In this document: one piece after another, positions 25,366 through 34,323 of the stretch
Layout of the letters: the number at the start of each line of letters is the position of its first letter
Position numbering within the stretch: the stretch's first letter is position 1
NCBI RefSeq assembly: GCF_004359195.1
Contig: NZ_CP037954.1
Location: 2,232,001 to 2,296,000 of the forward strand
Source of the DNA: Chryseobacterium salivictor
GTDB lineage: Bacteria; Bacteroidota; Bacteroidia; Flavobacteriales; Weeksellaceae
Reading direction: 5' to 3'
Length of the DNA stretch: 64,000 nt
The notes under the pieces: generated by a model
What the model saw: the letters and a program-made list of their open reading frames with translations, nothing else
Told to the model about the DNA's origin: nothing
Database searches by the model: none
Made by a program: the position numbers and the translations under genes

Positions 25366-28300
25366 ATGCTTAATAAAATTATAGAATTTTCTATAAAAAA
25401 TAAACTGATTATCATTTTAATGACGCTTGGTTTAATTGTTTATGGATTGTTCGAACTCAGAAAATTACCCATCGATGCGGTGCCTGATATCACCGATAAT
25501 CAGGTTCAGATTATTACGGTTTCTCCAAGTTTGGGTGCACCGGATGTAGAACGTTTTATCACTTTTCCTTTAGAACAGATTAATTACAATATTCAGGGAA
25601 TCAAAGAAATGCGGAGTTTTTCACGCTTTGGTTTATCTGTAATTACCATTGTTTTTCATGATGATGTTGATCTGTTGGTCGCACGTCAGCAGGTTGCAGA
25701 AAGACTGCAACAGGTTTCCAAAGATATTCCCACCAATTTGGGCGTTCCACAAATGGCGCCGATTTCCACCGGTTTAGGAGAAATTTATCAATATGTTGTC
25801 CGGCCGAAAAAAGGGTACGAACACCGTTATAATCCGATGGAATTGCGAACCATTCAGGATTGGATTGTCCGCCGGCAATTGCTCGGAACTCCCGGCGTTG
25901 CAGATGTCGCCAGTTTTGGTGGCTATTTAAAACAGTATGAAGTTGCTGTAAATCCTGCTGTTTTAAAATCGATGGGCGTAACGATTTCGGAAGTTTTTAA
26001 TGCTTTGCAAAAAAATAATCAAAATACCGGTGGTGCCTACATTGAAAAAGGCCCCAGCGTTTTGTTTATCCGCACAGAAGGTTTGATGAATAAAATTCCG
26101 GATATTGAAAATACAGTGGTCAAGAATTTGGCTGACGGAACGCCTGTCCTTATTAAAAATATTGCAAAAGTCCAGTACGGAAAAGCCATTCGGTATGGTG
26201 CGATGACTTATGATGGCGAAGGCGAAGTTGCCGGTGCGGTCGTCATGATGATGAAAGGTGCCAATTCGAACGAAGTGATCAAGGAGGTAAAAACCAGAAT
26301 CGCAGAAATCCAGAAAACACTTCCCGAAGGCGTAAAAATAGATGCCTTTCTCGACCGCACCAAGATGGTGAATAACGCAATAAGTACCGTCAGTAAAAAC
26401 TTGTTGGAAGGCGCACTGATCGTTGTTTTTGTACTGGTTTTATTTCTCGGGAATTTCCGTGCGGGATTATTGGTCGCTTCCGTCATTCCTTTGGCCATGC
26501 TGTTTGCGATTATTATGATGAATATTTTCGGCGTTTCAGGAAACTTAATGAGTTTGGGCGCGCTGGATTTCGGTTTGATTGTCGATGGTGCGGTGATTAT
26601 TGTCGAAGCCATTCTGCACCGTTTCAAACATTTAACCAAGTTTCAGGATAAAAAGATTTCTCAGGAATTTATGGATCGCGAAGTGTACACTTCTTCCAGC
26701 ACCATGATGAATTCAGCGGTTTTCGGACAGATTATTATTCTTATTGTCTATCTGCCAATTTTAACTTTGCAGGGAATTGAAGGAAAAATGTTCAAACCAA
26801 TGGCACAAACCGTGATCTTCGCTTTGCTTGGAGCATTTATCCTGTCGCTGACTTATATTCCAATGATGAGTTCCCTCTTTCTTTCTAAAAAAATTGATTT
26901 AAAGAAAAACTTTTCAGACAGGATGATGGAGAAATTCGAAATCTTTTATCACCGGACTTTAAATTTTGTTTTAAAAATTCCAAATCTGGTTTTCTTTAGC
27001 GTTGTCGGATTGTTTTTTATCTCTCTGTTTGTAATGTCAAGATTAGGCGGCGAATTTATTCCCTCTCTTCCGGAAGGTGATTTTGCCGTCGATACCAGAG
27101 TTTTACCGGGAAGCAATCTGAAAACTTCAACAGATGCCGTTTTGAAATCACAACAGGTTTTATTGAAGAAATTCCCGGAAATCGAAAAAATTGTCGGCAA
27201 AACCGGAAGCAGTGAAATCCCAACCGATCCAATGCCGATTGACGCCAGCGATATGATGATCATTTTGAAACCCCGAAAAGAATGGACTTCCGCAAAAACC
27301 TATGACGATCTCGCGGAAAAAATGTCAGCAGAATTAAAGAAAAATATGGTAGGCGTTACGTATTCTTTCCAATATCCTGTCGCCATGCGTTTTAACGAAT
27401 TAATGACCGGTGCCAGACAGGATGTAGTTTGTAAAATCTACGGCGAAGATCTGGATACTTTAAAAGTGTATGCCGAAAAGTTAGGCGAAATCTCAAAAAA
27501 AATCAATGGTGCTCAAAATATTTATGTAGAACCTGTTTCCGGTATGCCGCAAATTGTAATTTCCTACAAAAGAGAAGCGCTTTCACAGTTCGGTTTAAAT
27601 GTAGAAGACGTTAATAATATCGTCAATACAGCGTTTGCCGGACAATCTACCGGTTCTGTTTTCGAAGGCGAGAAGAAATTCGATTTGGTGGTTCGTTTGG
27701 ATGGCGAAAAGAGAAAAAATGTAGAGGATGTTAATAATTTGCTTATTGCAACACCTGCCGGAACTGAAATTCCATTGAGCACCGTCGCTTCCGTTGAACT
27801 CAAAGAAAGCGTCAATCAAATCCAGCGGGAAAATACACAGCGCAGGATCATCGTCGGCTTCAATGTCAGAAACCGCGATATCCAGTCAACCGTCGAAGAT
27901 TTACAGAAAGTGGTTGAAAAAGAGTTCAAACTTCCACCGGGTTATTCAATTTCTTATGGTGGAACTTTTGAAAACCTGCAACATGCGAAATCCCGTTTAA
28001 TGATCGCTGTTCCCATCAGTTTACTGTTGATTTTACTGATGCTGTATTTCGCCTTTAATTCCGTAAAATATGGGTTGCTCATTTTCTCCGCAATTCCGCT
28101 TTCGATGATCGGCGGCATCCTCTCGCTCTGGATTCGGGGAATGAATTTCAGTATTTCTGCAGGTGTCGGTTTCATCGCGCTTTTCGGAGTTGCCGTATTG
28201 AATGGAATTGTGTTAATCGCTGAATTTAACCGACAGAAATTGCATCATTCAGATTTAAAAGACGTCGTGAAAATTGGCGGAAGAATAAGATTGCGTCCCG

Positions 28301-28542
28301 TTTTAATGACGGCTTTGGTCGCCTCGCTCGGATTTTTACCGATGGCATTAAGTACCGGCGAAGGCGCAGAAGTTCAGCGGCCTTTAGCAACTGTCGTGAT
28401 CGGCGGTTTGCTTTTGGCGACTTTCCTCACGCTCTATTTATTGCCTTTAATTTACATTTGGTTTGAGGAACATTTCCCGGACCGTCGCAAAAAAATTCAG
28501 GAAATAAGTGAAGAAGAAGATGGATATAAAGAAGATGAATAG
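25366..28542 (+). CDS. Heavy-metal efflux RND permease (CzcA/CusA family)
   Basis: A 1058-residue inner-membrane proton-driven pump. The N-terminus has FSIKNKLIIILMTLGLIVYG, then LPIDAVPDITDNQVQI. Helix 4 carries DFGLIVDGAVIIVEA with the proton-relay acids near D401, D407 and E414, as in divalent-cation (Co/Zn/Cd/Ni-type) CzcA pumps, rather than the Cu/Ag CusA pattern. Twelve hydrophobic segments and two large periplasmic loops are evident. The ATG at 25366 is used because homologues start MLNKII. Partner genes (TolC at 28762, adaptor at 30589) lie downstream, separated by a repeat-filled gap and a cytochrome gene. Metal specificity is inferred only. Confidence 0.92.
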   Translation: MLNKIIEFSIKNKLIIILMTLGLIVYGLFELRKLPIDAVPDITDNQVQIITVSPSLGAPDVERFITFPLEQINYNIQGIKEMRSFSRFGLSVITIVFHDDVDLLVARQQVAERLQQVSKDIPTNLGVPQMAPISTGLGEIYQYVVRPKKGYEHRYNPMELRTIQDWIVRRQLLGTPGVADVASFGGYLKQYEVAVNPAVLKSMGVTISEVFNALQKNNQNTGGAYIEKGPSVLFIRTEGLMNKIPDIENTVVKNLADGTPVLIKNIAKVQYGKAIRYGAMTYDGEGEVAGAVVMMMKGANSNEVIKEVKTRIAEIQKTLPEGVKIDAFLDRTKMVNNAISTVSKNLLEGALIVVFVLVLFLGNFRAGLLVASVIPLAMLFAIIMMNIFGVSGNLMSLGALDFGLIVDGAVIIVEAILHRFKHLTKFQDKKISQEFMDREVYTSSSTMMNSAVFGQIIILIVYLPILTLQGIEGKMFKPMAQTVIFALLGAFILSLTYIPMMSSLFLSKKIDLKKNFSDRMMEKFEIFYHRTLNFVLKIPNLVFFSVVGLFFISLFVMSRLGGEFIPSLPEGDFAVDTRVLPGSNLKTSTDAVLKSQQVLLKKFPEIEKIVGKTGSSEIPTDPMPIDASDMMIILKPRKEWTSAKTYDDLAEKMSAELKKNMVGVTYSFQYPVAMRFNELMTGARQDVVCKIYGEDLDTLKVYAEKLGEISKKINGAQNIYVEPVSGMPQIVISYKREALSQFGLNVEDVNNIVNTAFAGQSTGSVFEGEKKFDLVVRLDGEKRKNVEDVNNLLIATPAGTEIPLSTVASVELKESVNQIQRENTQRRIIVGFNVRNRDIQSTVEDLQKVVEKEFKLPPGYSISYGGTFENLQHAKSRLMIAVPISLLLILLMLYFAFNSVKYGLLIFSAIPLSMIGGILSLWIRGMNFSISAGVGFIALFGVAVLNGIVLIAEFNRQKLHHSDLKDVVKIGGRIRLRPVLMTALVASLGFLPMALSTGEGAEVQRPLATVVIGGLLLATFLTLYLLPLIYIWFEEHFPDRRKKIQEISEEEDGYKEDE

Positions 28543-28544
28543 TA

Positions 28545-28634
28545 TTTTTTGGGCAGCGATTTCCGTCTTCCGCTCCCAATCTTTTGCTCGTCGTTCCTCC
28601 TCACAAAAGGATTTCCGCTCAAGCCGGGCTGCGG
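28545..28634 (+). repeat. 90-115 nt structured repeat, copy A
   Basis: Starts TTTTTTGGGCAGC 3 nt after the RND gene's stop and ends CAAGCCGGGCTGCGG. Closing stem GCAGC/GCTGC; inner stem AATCTTTTG (28578-28586) with CAAAAGGATT (28604-28613). Compared with copy B, two base pairs of the closing stem change together (GCGAC/GTCGC), which points to a conserved fold. Confidence 0.8.
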
Positions 28635-28675
28635 ATTTTAGATAAAATAAAAAGTCAGATAAGAATGAAGGTTCT

Positions 28676-28735
28676 CGCACTTTTTGCAAACTTTTGACTG
28701 ACTTAAAAAAAATAAAACTTTTGCCTCTTTTGCGG
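28676..28735 (-). repeat. Half copy of the CCGCAAAAG fold-back repeat
   Basis: On the minus strand reads CCGCAAAAGAGGCAAAAGTT ... CAAAAGTTTGCAAAAAG, as in the left half of the elements at 31733, 40228 and 40484. The other arm is missing. Confidence 0.6.
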
Positions 28736-28761
28736 AAAAAAAAAATTTAAAGAAATTAAAA

Positions 28762-29985
28762 ATGAAACAACTTATAAAAATAATAACAGCATTTTCAGTT
28801 TTGCTTACCGTTCAACTGAAAGCACAAACGCCGATTTCTCTGGAATCAGCGTATGAAAAAGCCCTCAAAAATAATCTGAACTTAAAAAACGGACAACTCC
28901 GGATCGATTACCAGGATAAGATTAAAAAATCGTACGCCGTGGTGGATCCTTTAAATATTTCCGGAGAAATAGGGCAGATTAATTCAGCCTATACCGACAA
29001 TAAATTTTCCGTCAATCAAACACTCAGATTGCCCGGGTTTTATCATTCGCAAAAACAGGTTTTGTGGGAAGAATGGAAAAATTCAATGCTCAGTTTAGAT
29101 GTTCAAAAATGGCAACTAAAGCGCGAAATCGCTTTGATTTATAATGAACTCAATTACCAGAATGAAAAAGAAAAATTGCTTTTGAGAGCCGATTCTATTT
29201 ATATAAATTATTATAAACGCGCCGAACTCCGTTTGAAAAAAGGAGAAAGTAATATTCTGGAAAAAACGACCGCTGAAAATTACCGGAGTCAGGCGGAAAT
29301 TCAATTGGCGAATCTGAAAAAAGATAGAGAGATTTCACTTTATCAATTTAATTATTTGCTTAATGATGACATAATCTATTCGAATGAAACTTCTGGTTTC
29401 TATGAAATGAACGTTGAAAATCAGGATTTGAATTACGCCGGAAATCAGGTCATTTTAAAACAACTCGAGCAACAGAAAAGCATAGAACTGGCCAAATTAA
29501 AAGCCGAGAAATCGAAATTGCTGCCGACTTTCAATATCGGTTACAACAATTCCAGCATGTACGGAAATGGTGCAGATGATCATTTTTATGAAAGGTCAGC
29601 GCGTTTTCACTCCGGAATGATTGGCGTGGGAATTCCACTTTTTAATGGTGCACAAAAATCTTTAATCGAAGGGCAGAAAATCAATCAGTTAATCGCAGAA
29701 AATAATTATGAATTGGGTTCCAGAAATCTTAAAAATCAATATGCATCCTTGTTTTCAGAATATGAAAAACTGAAAAGCGAAACCGATTATTACAAAACCA
29801 GCGGATTAAAGAATGCCGAAACCATCCTGAAAACCGCCAACCGTTTGTATTATGAAGGCGAAATTAATTATTTGGAATGGTCTCTTCTCATCAACCAAAG
29901 TTTAGACATTCAAAATAAAATGATCGACACCCAAAAAATACTGAATGAGAAAATCATTCAACTGAACAGTTTAACTCAACAATAA
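28762..29985 (+). CDS. TolC-family outer membrane efflux protein
   Basis: A 407-residue outer-membrane factor with signal peptide MKQLIKIITAFSVLLTVQLKAQ, then long heptad-rich helices typical of TolC/CusC: SLESAYEKALKNNLNLKNGQ at the start, KLKAEKSKLLPTFNIGYNNSS in the middle repeat and RLYYEGEINYLEWSLLINQSLDIQNK near the end. It should form the channel of the metal-efflux complex with the RND pump and adaptor. Somewhat short for the family (usual 420-480). A cytochrome gene follows after 17 bp. Confidence 0.88.
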   Translation: MKQLIKIITAFSVLLTVQLKAQTPISLESAYEKALKNNLNLKNGQLRIDYQDKIKKSYAVVDPLNISGEIGQINSAYTDNKFSVNQTLRLPGFYHSQKQVLWEEWKNSMLSLDVQKWQLKREIALIYNELNYQNEKEKLLLRADSIYINYYKRAELRLKKGESNILEKTTAENYRSQAEIQLANLKKDREISLYQFNYLLNDDIIYSNETSGFYEMNVENQDLNYAGNQVILKQLEQQKSIELAKLKAEKSKLLPTFNIGYNNSSMYGNGADDHFYERSARFHSGMIGVGIPLFNGAQKSLIEGQKINQLIAENNYELGSRNLKNQYASLFSEYEKLKSETDYYKTSGLKNAETILKTANRLYYEGEINYLEWSLLINQSLDIQNKMIDTQKILNEKIIQLNSLTQQ

Positions 29986-30002
29986 TTTTAAAATTCATCA
30001 AA

Positions 30003-30575
30003 ATGAAAACATATACCGTCCTTCACCGCGTCCTTCACTGGATTTTTGCCGTAGTGATGCTTGTTTTATTCACCACCGGATTTCTGAGAATGTACTGGAT
30101 GAGCAAAACCGTAATTTCTGATGCAGTGAATAAAAATTTGGAAATAAAGAATTTAAATCTGGATAAACAAAGCCTTCGTACCATCGTTCATTCGGTTCAG
30201 GATCCGATGTTTGAGTGGCATGTTTATGCGGCCTATATTATTACTTTTGCCTTTATTGCAAGGATAATTTATATGATCGTCAAAGGAATTAGATTTCCGA
30301 ATCCGTTTCTAAAAACGACCACCGCTAAAGAAAAATTGCAGGGATTTATCTATCTTGGATTTTATGTTTTAATCGCAGTCCAAATAATTACAGGCAGTAT
30401 TTTGAAATTTGAAATCGGCTCAGAATCTCTTGGGAATCTAGCAGAAACGACGCACAAACTCGCCGTTTACTGGATGCCGATTTTTGTTATTTTACACTTT
30501 GCCGGCATCGCGATTTCCGAAAATACAAATCGAAAAGGAATTACCTCAAAAATGATTGGCGGTGATTCTGAATAA
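30003..30575 (+). CDS. Cytochrome b561-like membrane protein
   Basis: A 190-residue protein with four hydrophobic helices and heme-ligand histidines: VLHRVLHWIFAVVMLVLF in helix 1, EWHVYAAYIITFAFIARIIY in helix 2, and ETTHKLAVYWMPIFVILHFAGI in helix 4. It belongs to the di-heme cytochrome b/b561 (Ni-hydrogenase cytochrome b-like) group that shuttles electrons across the membrane. It lies between the TolC gene (17-bp gap) and the adaptor gene (13-bp gap). Why a metal-efflux set includes a cytochrome is unclear; metal redox is possible (inference). Confidence 0.83.
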   Translation: MKTYTVLHRVLHWIFAVVMLVLFTTGFLRMYWMSKTVISDAVNKNLEIKNLNLDKQSLRTIVHSVQDPMFEWHVYAAYIITFAFIARIIYMIVKGIRFPNPFLKTTTAKEKLQGFIYLGFYVLIAVQIITGSILKFEIGSESLGNLAETTHKLAVYWMPIFVILHFAGIAISENTNRKGITSKMIGGDSE

Positions 30576-30588
30576 TAAAATTTTTACA

Positions 30589-31713
30589 ATGAGAAAACTA
30601 CTTTTAATACTTTTATGTTTAATGATTTTTTCCTGTTCCAAAAAAGCAACGGTTCAGGAAGAAATCAGCGCCGTTCAAGGAAATCAGGTCACCTTAACCG
30701 ACTTACAGATCAAAAATTCGGGTATTGAAACCAACACCTTGAGCAATCTGGATATCGCGCACAAAATTATGCTTACGGGCCAAATCGACGTGCCACCGCA
30801 GGGAATGGCAAGCGTTTCTGCACCAAGCGGCGGTTATGTGAGGGTATCCAGATTTATGCCCGGGAATTTTGTAAAAAAAGGACAGACTTTAGCAACCTTG
30901 GAAAATCCCGAATTGGTTCAACTTCAGCAGGATTATTTGTTGGCAAAATCGAATCTTCAATATGCACAGCAGGATTATTCCCGCCAAAAAGATTTGAATG
31001 CAAACAAAGCAAGTTCCGATAAAGTGACTCAAAAAGCCTTTAATGAAAGCCAGAATCAAAACATTATGATGAAAGGAATGGCGCAGAAATTAGCCGCGAT
31101 GGGAATCAGTCCGACCGCTTTAAATGCGAATAATATCCGGCGTACTTTCGCGGTCGTTTCACCAATTTCAGGATATATTTCTACGGTCAATATAAATATC
31201 GGACAATACGTTTCGCCGATGGATAAAATGTTCGATATCGTAAACACCGGCGATTTACATTTGGCTTTAAAGGTTTTTGAAAAGGATTTAAATAAAATTA
31301 AAACAGGTCAAAAAGTCTTTGCCTACACCAATCAAAATCCAACCAATAAATATGAAGCACGGATTTTCATCATTGGAAAAGATTTTTCGGCCGACCGGAG
31401 CGTATTGGTTCACTGCCATTTTGTAGATAATAATCTGTCTTTAATTCCGGGAACTTTTATGAATGCTGAAATCGAGGCTGATTCTGCTAATGGAACGGTT
31501 ATTCCCGATGATGCGGTTGTCACCTGGGAAGAAAAACAATATGTTTTCGAAGAAATAAAACCTAAAACTTACCGGATGTTTCCCGTAGAAATCGGTAATT
31601 CTGAAAATGGTTTTACCGAACTTTTAAATTTTAAAAAAGAGAATTCAAACAAAAAGTTCGTCACAAAAGGTGCTTACCAATTACTAATGGCGCTGAAAAA
31701 TGTAGAAGAGTAA
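30589..31713 (+). CDS. RND periplasmic adaptor lipoprotein (CusB/CzcB-like)
   Basis: A 374-residue membrane-fusion protein joining the RND pump to the TolC channel. Signal peptide MRKLLLILLCLMIFSCSKK with lipobox IFSC, so probably lipid-anchored. Barrel-sandwich half-motif PSGGYVRVSRFMPGNFVKKGQTLATLENPE, a helical hairpin (QDYLLAKSNLQYAQQDYSRQKDL), then SPISGYISTVNINIGQYVSP and a beta-barrel region. The ATG at 30589 is preferred because it begins the lipoprotein signal. Last gene of the efflux cassette; it is followed by a repeat and then the trp leader. Confidence 0.91.
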   Translation: MRKLLLILLCLMIFSCSKKATVQEEISAVQGNQVTLTDLQIKNSGIETNTLSNLDIAHKIMLTGQIDVPPQGMASVSAPSGGYVRVSRFMPGNFVKKGQTLATLENPELVQLQQDYLLAKSNLQYAQQDYSRQKDLNANKASSDKVTQKAFNESQNQNIMMKGMAQKLAAMGISPTALNANNIRRTFAVVSPISGYISTVNINIGQYVSPMDKMFDIVNTGDLHLALKVFEKDLNKIKTGQKVFAYTNQNPTNKYEARIFIIGKDFSADRSVLVHCHFVDNNLSLIPGTFMNAEIEADSANGTVIPDDAVVTWEEKQYVFEEIKPKTYRMFPVEIGNSENGFTELLNFKKENSNKKFVTKGAYQLLMALKNVEE

Positions 31714-31732
31714 ATAACGGTCTGATTTTTTA

Positions 31733-31867
31733 AACCGCAAAAGAAACAAAAGTTTTACTTTAAAATAAATCAAAAGTTTGCAAAAGCACCATGAAATAAT
31801 GGCTTTACCATTTTGCCGTCTTTTGAAAACCTTTTCAGTTCATTTGTCTTTTACCACTTTTGCGGTT
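31733..31867. repeat. AACCGCAAAAG fold-back repeat
   Basis: About 135 bp with inverted ends (AACCGCAAAAG ... CTTTTGCGGTT). Internal blocks CAAAAGTTTGCAAAAG and an A-rich strip match the elements at 40228-40359 and 40484-40615. It sits between the adaptor gene and the trp promoter and may act as a transcription boundary. Confidence 0.75.
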
Positions 31868-31918
31868 GAAAATAAGGATTTGATTTTTTGGATAGTTACT
31901 TATTTTTTAAAAAACTAC

Positions 31919-31948
31919 TTGCAGATAAAAAAAACATTTATATATTTG
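31919..31948 (+). promoter_or_regulatory. Promoter of the trp operon
   Basis: TTG at 31919-31921, 19 nt spacer, TATATTTG at 31941-31948: a full match to the Bacteroidota consensus. A transcript from here would carry the leader peptide at 32030 and the terminator at 32121. Confidence 0.82.
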
Positions 31949-32029
31949 CCTCAATGAAACACGTCTAAAATATTTCTTAAAAAGAATAATGACCGTTTCA
32001 TTTGAAATTAAAAAAATATTTCTCTACAA

Positions 32030-32086
32030 ATGAATTCAATAACAAACAATACTTGGTGGTGGCATTCAAACTCCTTTAGGGTCTGA
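32030..32086 (+). CDS. trpL: trp leader peptide
   Basis: An 18-codon ORF encoding MNSITNNTWWWHSNSFRV, with three successive Trp codons (32054-32062). It lies 82 nt after the trp promoter and 35 nt before a terminator hairpin that precedes trpE. This is the standard layout of ribosome-mediated attenuation: when charged tRNA-Trp is scarce the ribosome stalls on the TGG run and the terminator fails to form. Too short to be a functional protein. Confidence 0.85.
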   Translation: MNSITNNTWWWHSNSFRV

Positions 32087-32120
32087 AGCAAATCTTGTAT
32101 TCTGTTTGTAAAAAACATAT

Positions 32121-32157
32121 AAAGACTTTGACGGGATCCGTTGAAGTCTTTTTTTAT
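32121..32157 (+). terminator. trp attenuator terminator
   Basis: AAAGACTT and AAGTCTTT pair, extended by ACGG/CCGT around a GGAT-type loop, then seven T. It is upstream of trpE and downstream of the WWW leader. The competing antiterminator stem was not resolved by eye; the stretch from 32063 to 32120 must supply it. Confidence 0.8.
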
Positions 32158-32222
32158 GCCCAAAAGTGAAAAACAGAATCATGCAATCCAATGAGTTTAT
32201 AATTAAAAAAAATAAAAGTCAA

Positions 32223-33641
32223 ATGAATTTTGATACTAAAATCAACATAAAAACCACCGTAAAATCGGTGATGAGCGATCTCTTCACGCCGGTTGGAATT
32301 TACCTGCGGTTGCGCGACAAATTTCGGGACACGATTTTGCTCGAAAGTGCCGGGAATCAAAATACCGATAACAATTTTTCTTTCATCGCCATTAATGCGG
32401 TTGCCGGAATTGAAATCCGGAATTTTCAGGAAGCAGAAATTAAGTTTCCGCTTGGGAATCCTCAAAAAATCGCTTTAGAAAAAGAGAAGTTGAGCGAATT
32501 ATTAAATGACTTTACGAAATGTTTTGTGTGCGAACAGCCTTCAAAAGAAATCGGTAAATCGGCACAGGGATTTTTTGGTTATACGGGTTATGATGCGATT
32601 CCTTTCTTCGAAAATATCCATTTTAAAGAACTTTCGGAAGAAAATAAAATTCCGTTGTTGCGTTACCGTCTGTACCAATATGTGATCGCAATCAACCATT
32701 ACAACGATGAAATGTTCATTATCGAAAATAAAATTAACGATTTAAAATCTGATTTGCCCGAAATTGAAAATTTAATCAATCAGAAAAACGCACCTATTTT
32801 TCCTTTTCAAAAAATTGACGAAGAAACTTCAAATTTAAAAGATGAAGAATACCGCGAACTGGTGGAGACCGCAAAAAAACACTGTTTCCGTGGAGATGTT
32901 TTTCAATTGGTGTTGAGCCGCAGATTTGAGCAGAAATTTAATGGTGATGAATTCAATGTTTACCGCGCTTTAAGACATATTAATCCTTCTCCGTATTTAT
33001 TTTTCTTTGATTACGGCGATTATAAATTAATGGGTTCCAGTCCGGAAAGTCAGTTGATTATTAAAAATAAAAAAGCGATAATTCATCCGATTGCAGGGAC
33101 TTTTAAACGAACCGGAAATATTGAAGAAGATTTGAAAGCTGCCGAAGATCTGAAAAAAGATGCCAAGGAAAATGCCGAACACACGATGTTGGTTGATTTG
33201 GCACGAAACGATTTAAGCATCTGCGGAAAAAATACGACGGTGACGAAGTTAAAAGAAGTCCAGTTTTTTTCTCACGTCATTCATTTAGTAAGCGAAGTTA
33301 CTGCAGAAGTTGAAGACAATCAAAATCCTTATGAAATGATCGCCACGACTTTTCCGCAGGGAACTTTGAGTGGGGCACCAAAATACAAAGCCATGGAGTT
33401 AATCGATTCTTACGAGAAAACTTCCCGTTCGTTTTACGGAGGATGTATCGGTTTTGTCGGTTTTGATGGAAGCTGCAATCAAGCGATTATGATCCGTACT
33501 TTTTTAAGTAAAAACAATACGTTGTACTATCAAGCCGGAGCCGGAATTGTCGCGAAATCCTCCGCAGAAAACGAATTGCAGGAAGTAAACAATAAACTGA
33601 ATGCGCTGAAAATGGCCGTTAAAAAAGCAACATCAATCTAA
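32223..33641 (+). CDS. trpE: Anthranilate synthase component I
   Basis: A 472-residue chorismate-utilising enzyme making anthranilate with TrpG. The N-terminal allosteric motif LLES (in DTILLESAGN) is kept, so tryptophan feedback is expected. The catalytic half has PYLFFFDYGDYKLMGSSPE, PIAGTFKRTGN, ENAEHTMLVDLARNDLS and PQGTLSGAPKYKAMELI. The ATG at 32223 is chosen because homologues begin close to KINIKT; GTG 32166 and ATG 32181 are upstream alternatives too near the attenuator's T-run. First gene of a complete trpEGDCFBA operon. Confidence 0.95.
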   Translation: MNFDTKINIKTTVKSVMSDLFTPVGIYLRLRDKFRDTILLESAGNQNTDNNFSFIAINAVAGIEIRNFQEAEIKFPLGNPQKIALEKEKLSELLNDFTKCFVCEQPSKEIGKSAQGFFGYTGYDAIPFFENIHFKELSEENKIPLLRYRLYQYVIAINHYNDEMFIIENKINDLKSDLPEIENLINQKNAPIFPFQKIDEETSNLKDEEYRELVETAKKHCFRGDVFQLVLSRRFEQKFNGDEFNVYRALRHINPSPYLFFFDYGDYKLMGSSPESQLIIKNKKAIIHPIAGTFKRTGNIEEDLKAAEDLKKDAKENAEHTMLVDLARNDLSICGKNTTVTKLKEVQFFSHVIHLVSEVTAEVEDNQNPYEMIATTFPQGTLSGAPKYKAMELIDSYEKTSRSFYGGCIGFVGFDGSCNQAIMIRTFLSKNNTLYYQAGAGIVAKSSAENELQEVNNKLNALKMAVKKATSI

Positions 33642-33653
33642 GAAAATACAATT

Positions 33654-34223
33654 ATGAAAATATTAGTCTTCGATAATTACGATAGTTTTACGTATAATTT
33701 GGTTCAAATGATTGAACAAATTAGTGGTGAAAAAGTAAATGTTTTTCGGAATGATCAAATTCGTTTGGAGGAAATCGAAAAGTACGATAAAATTGTGCTT
33801 TCTCCCGGACCGGGAATTCCAAGTGAAGCGGGAATTTTAATTGATTTAATAAAAAAATACGCTCCCACAAAATCTATTCTCGGAGTTTGTTTAGGTCAAC
33901 AAGCCATTGCAGAAGCATTTGGCGGAAATCTGATTAATTTGACAGAAATCTATCACGGCGTTGCAACAAATGCACGAACCATTAAAAAAGAGGCGTTACT
34001 TTTAAGAGATTTACCCGAAAATTTAGAAGTCGGAAGATATCACAGTTGGGCCGTGAATCCCGATGATTTTCCGGAAGAATTAGAGATTACTTCAATCGAC
34101 GAAAACGGAATGATCATGTCTCTGCAACATAAAGTGTACGATGTTCACGCTGTTCAGTATCATCCGGAAAGTATTTTGACTCCAAAAGGAAAGCAGATTA
34201 TTGAGAATTTTTTAAAAAACTAA
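33654..34223 (+). CDS. trpG: Anthranilate synthase component II (glutamine amidotransferase)
   Basis: A 189-residue class I glutamine amidotransferase supplying ammonia to TrpE. Catalytic triad: Cys in GVCLGQQAIAE, His and Glu in VQYHPESIL. Other motifs: DNYDSFTYNLVQMIEQ, SPGPGIPSEAG, HGVATN. The gene follows trpE by 12 bp, the only trp junction without a palindromic repeat. It could also serve p-aminobenzoate synthesis (PabA), as in many bacteria. Confident call from motifs and context. Confidence 0.94.
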   Translation: MKILVFDNYDSFTYNLVQMIEQISGEKVNVFRNDQIRLEEIEKYDKIVLSPGPGIPSEAGILIDLIKKYAPTKSILGVCLGQQAIAEAFGGNLINLTEIYHGVATNARTIKKEALLLRDLPENLEVGRYHSWAVNPDDFPEELEITSIDENGMIMSLQHKVYDVHAVQYHPESILTPKGKQIIENFLKN

Positions 34224-34224
34224 A

Positions 34225-34237
34225 GCCACGAAGTGGC
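34225..34237 (+). repeat. Small GCCAC/GTGGC hairpin after trpG
   Basis: GCCAC GAA GTGGC right after the trpG stop. Begins a run of three hairpins before trpD; too short to terminate alone as no T-run follows. Confidence 0.55.
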
Positions 34238-34311
34238 GACAATCATCAGCATAGGGTGAAGCCCTATGGAAAAAGACAATCAACATCATAGAGTGAAATC
34301 CTATGAATTCG
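34238..34311 (+). repeat. Two tandem 37-nt hairpin units between trpG and trpD
   Basis: Units start at 34238 and 34275 with the pattern GACAATCA..CA. then a palindrome: CATAGGGTGAAGCCCTATG (34250-34268) and CATAGAGTGAAATCCTATG (34287-34305). The second covers the alternative trpD ATG at 34303, hence the downstream start is preferred. Confidence 0.75.
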
Positions 34312-34323
34312 AAAAAAATTAAA

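Noticed and set aside
32166..32222. Upstream GTG/ATG starts for trpE
   Set aside because: They lie 10-25 nt after the attenuator's T-run, and the added residues are not family-like.
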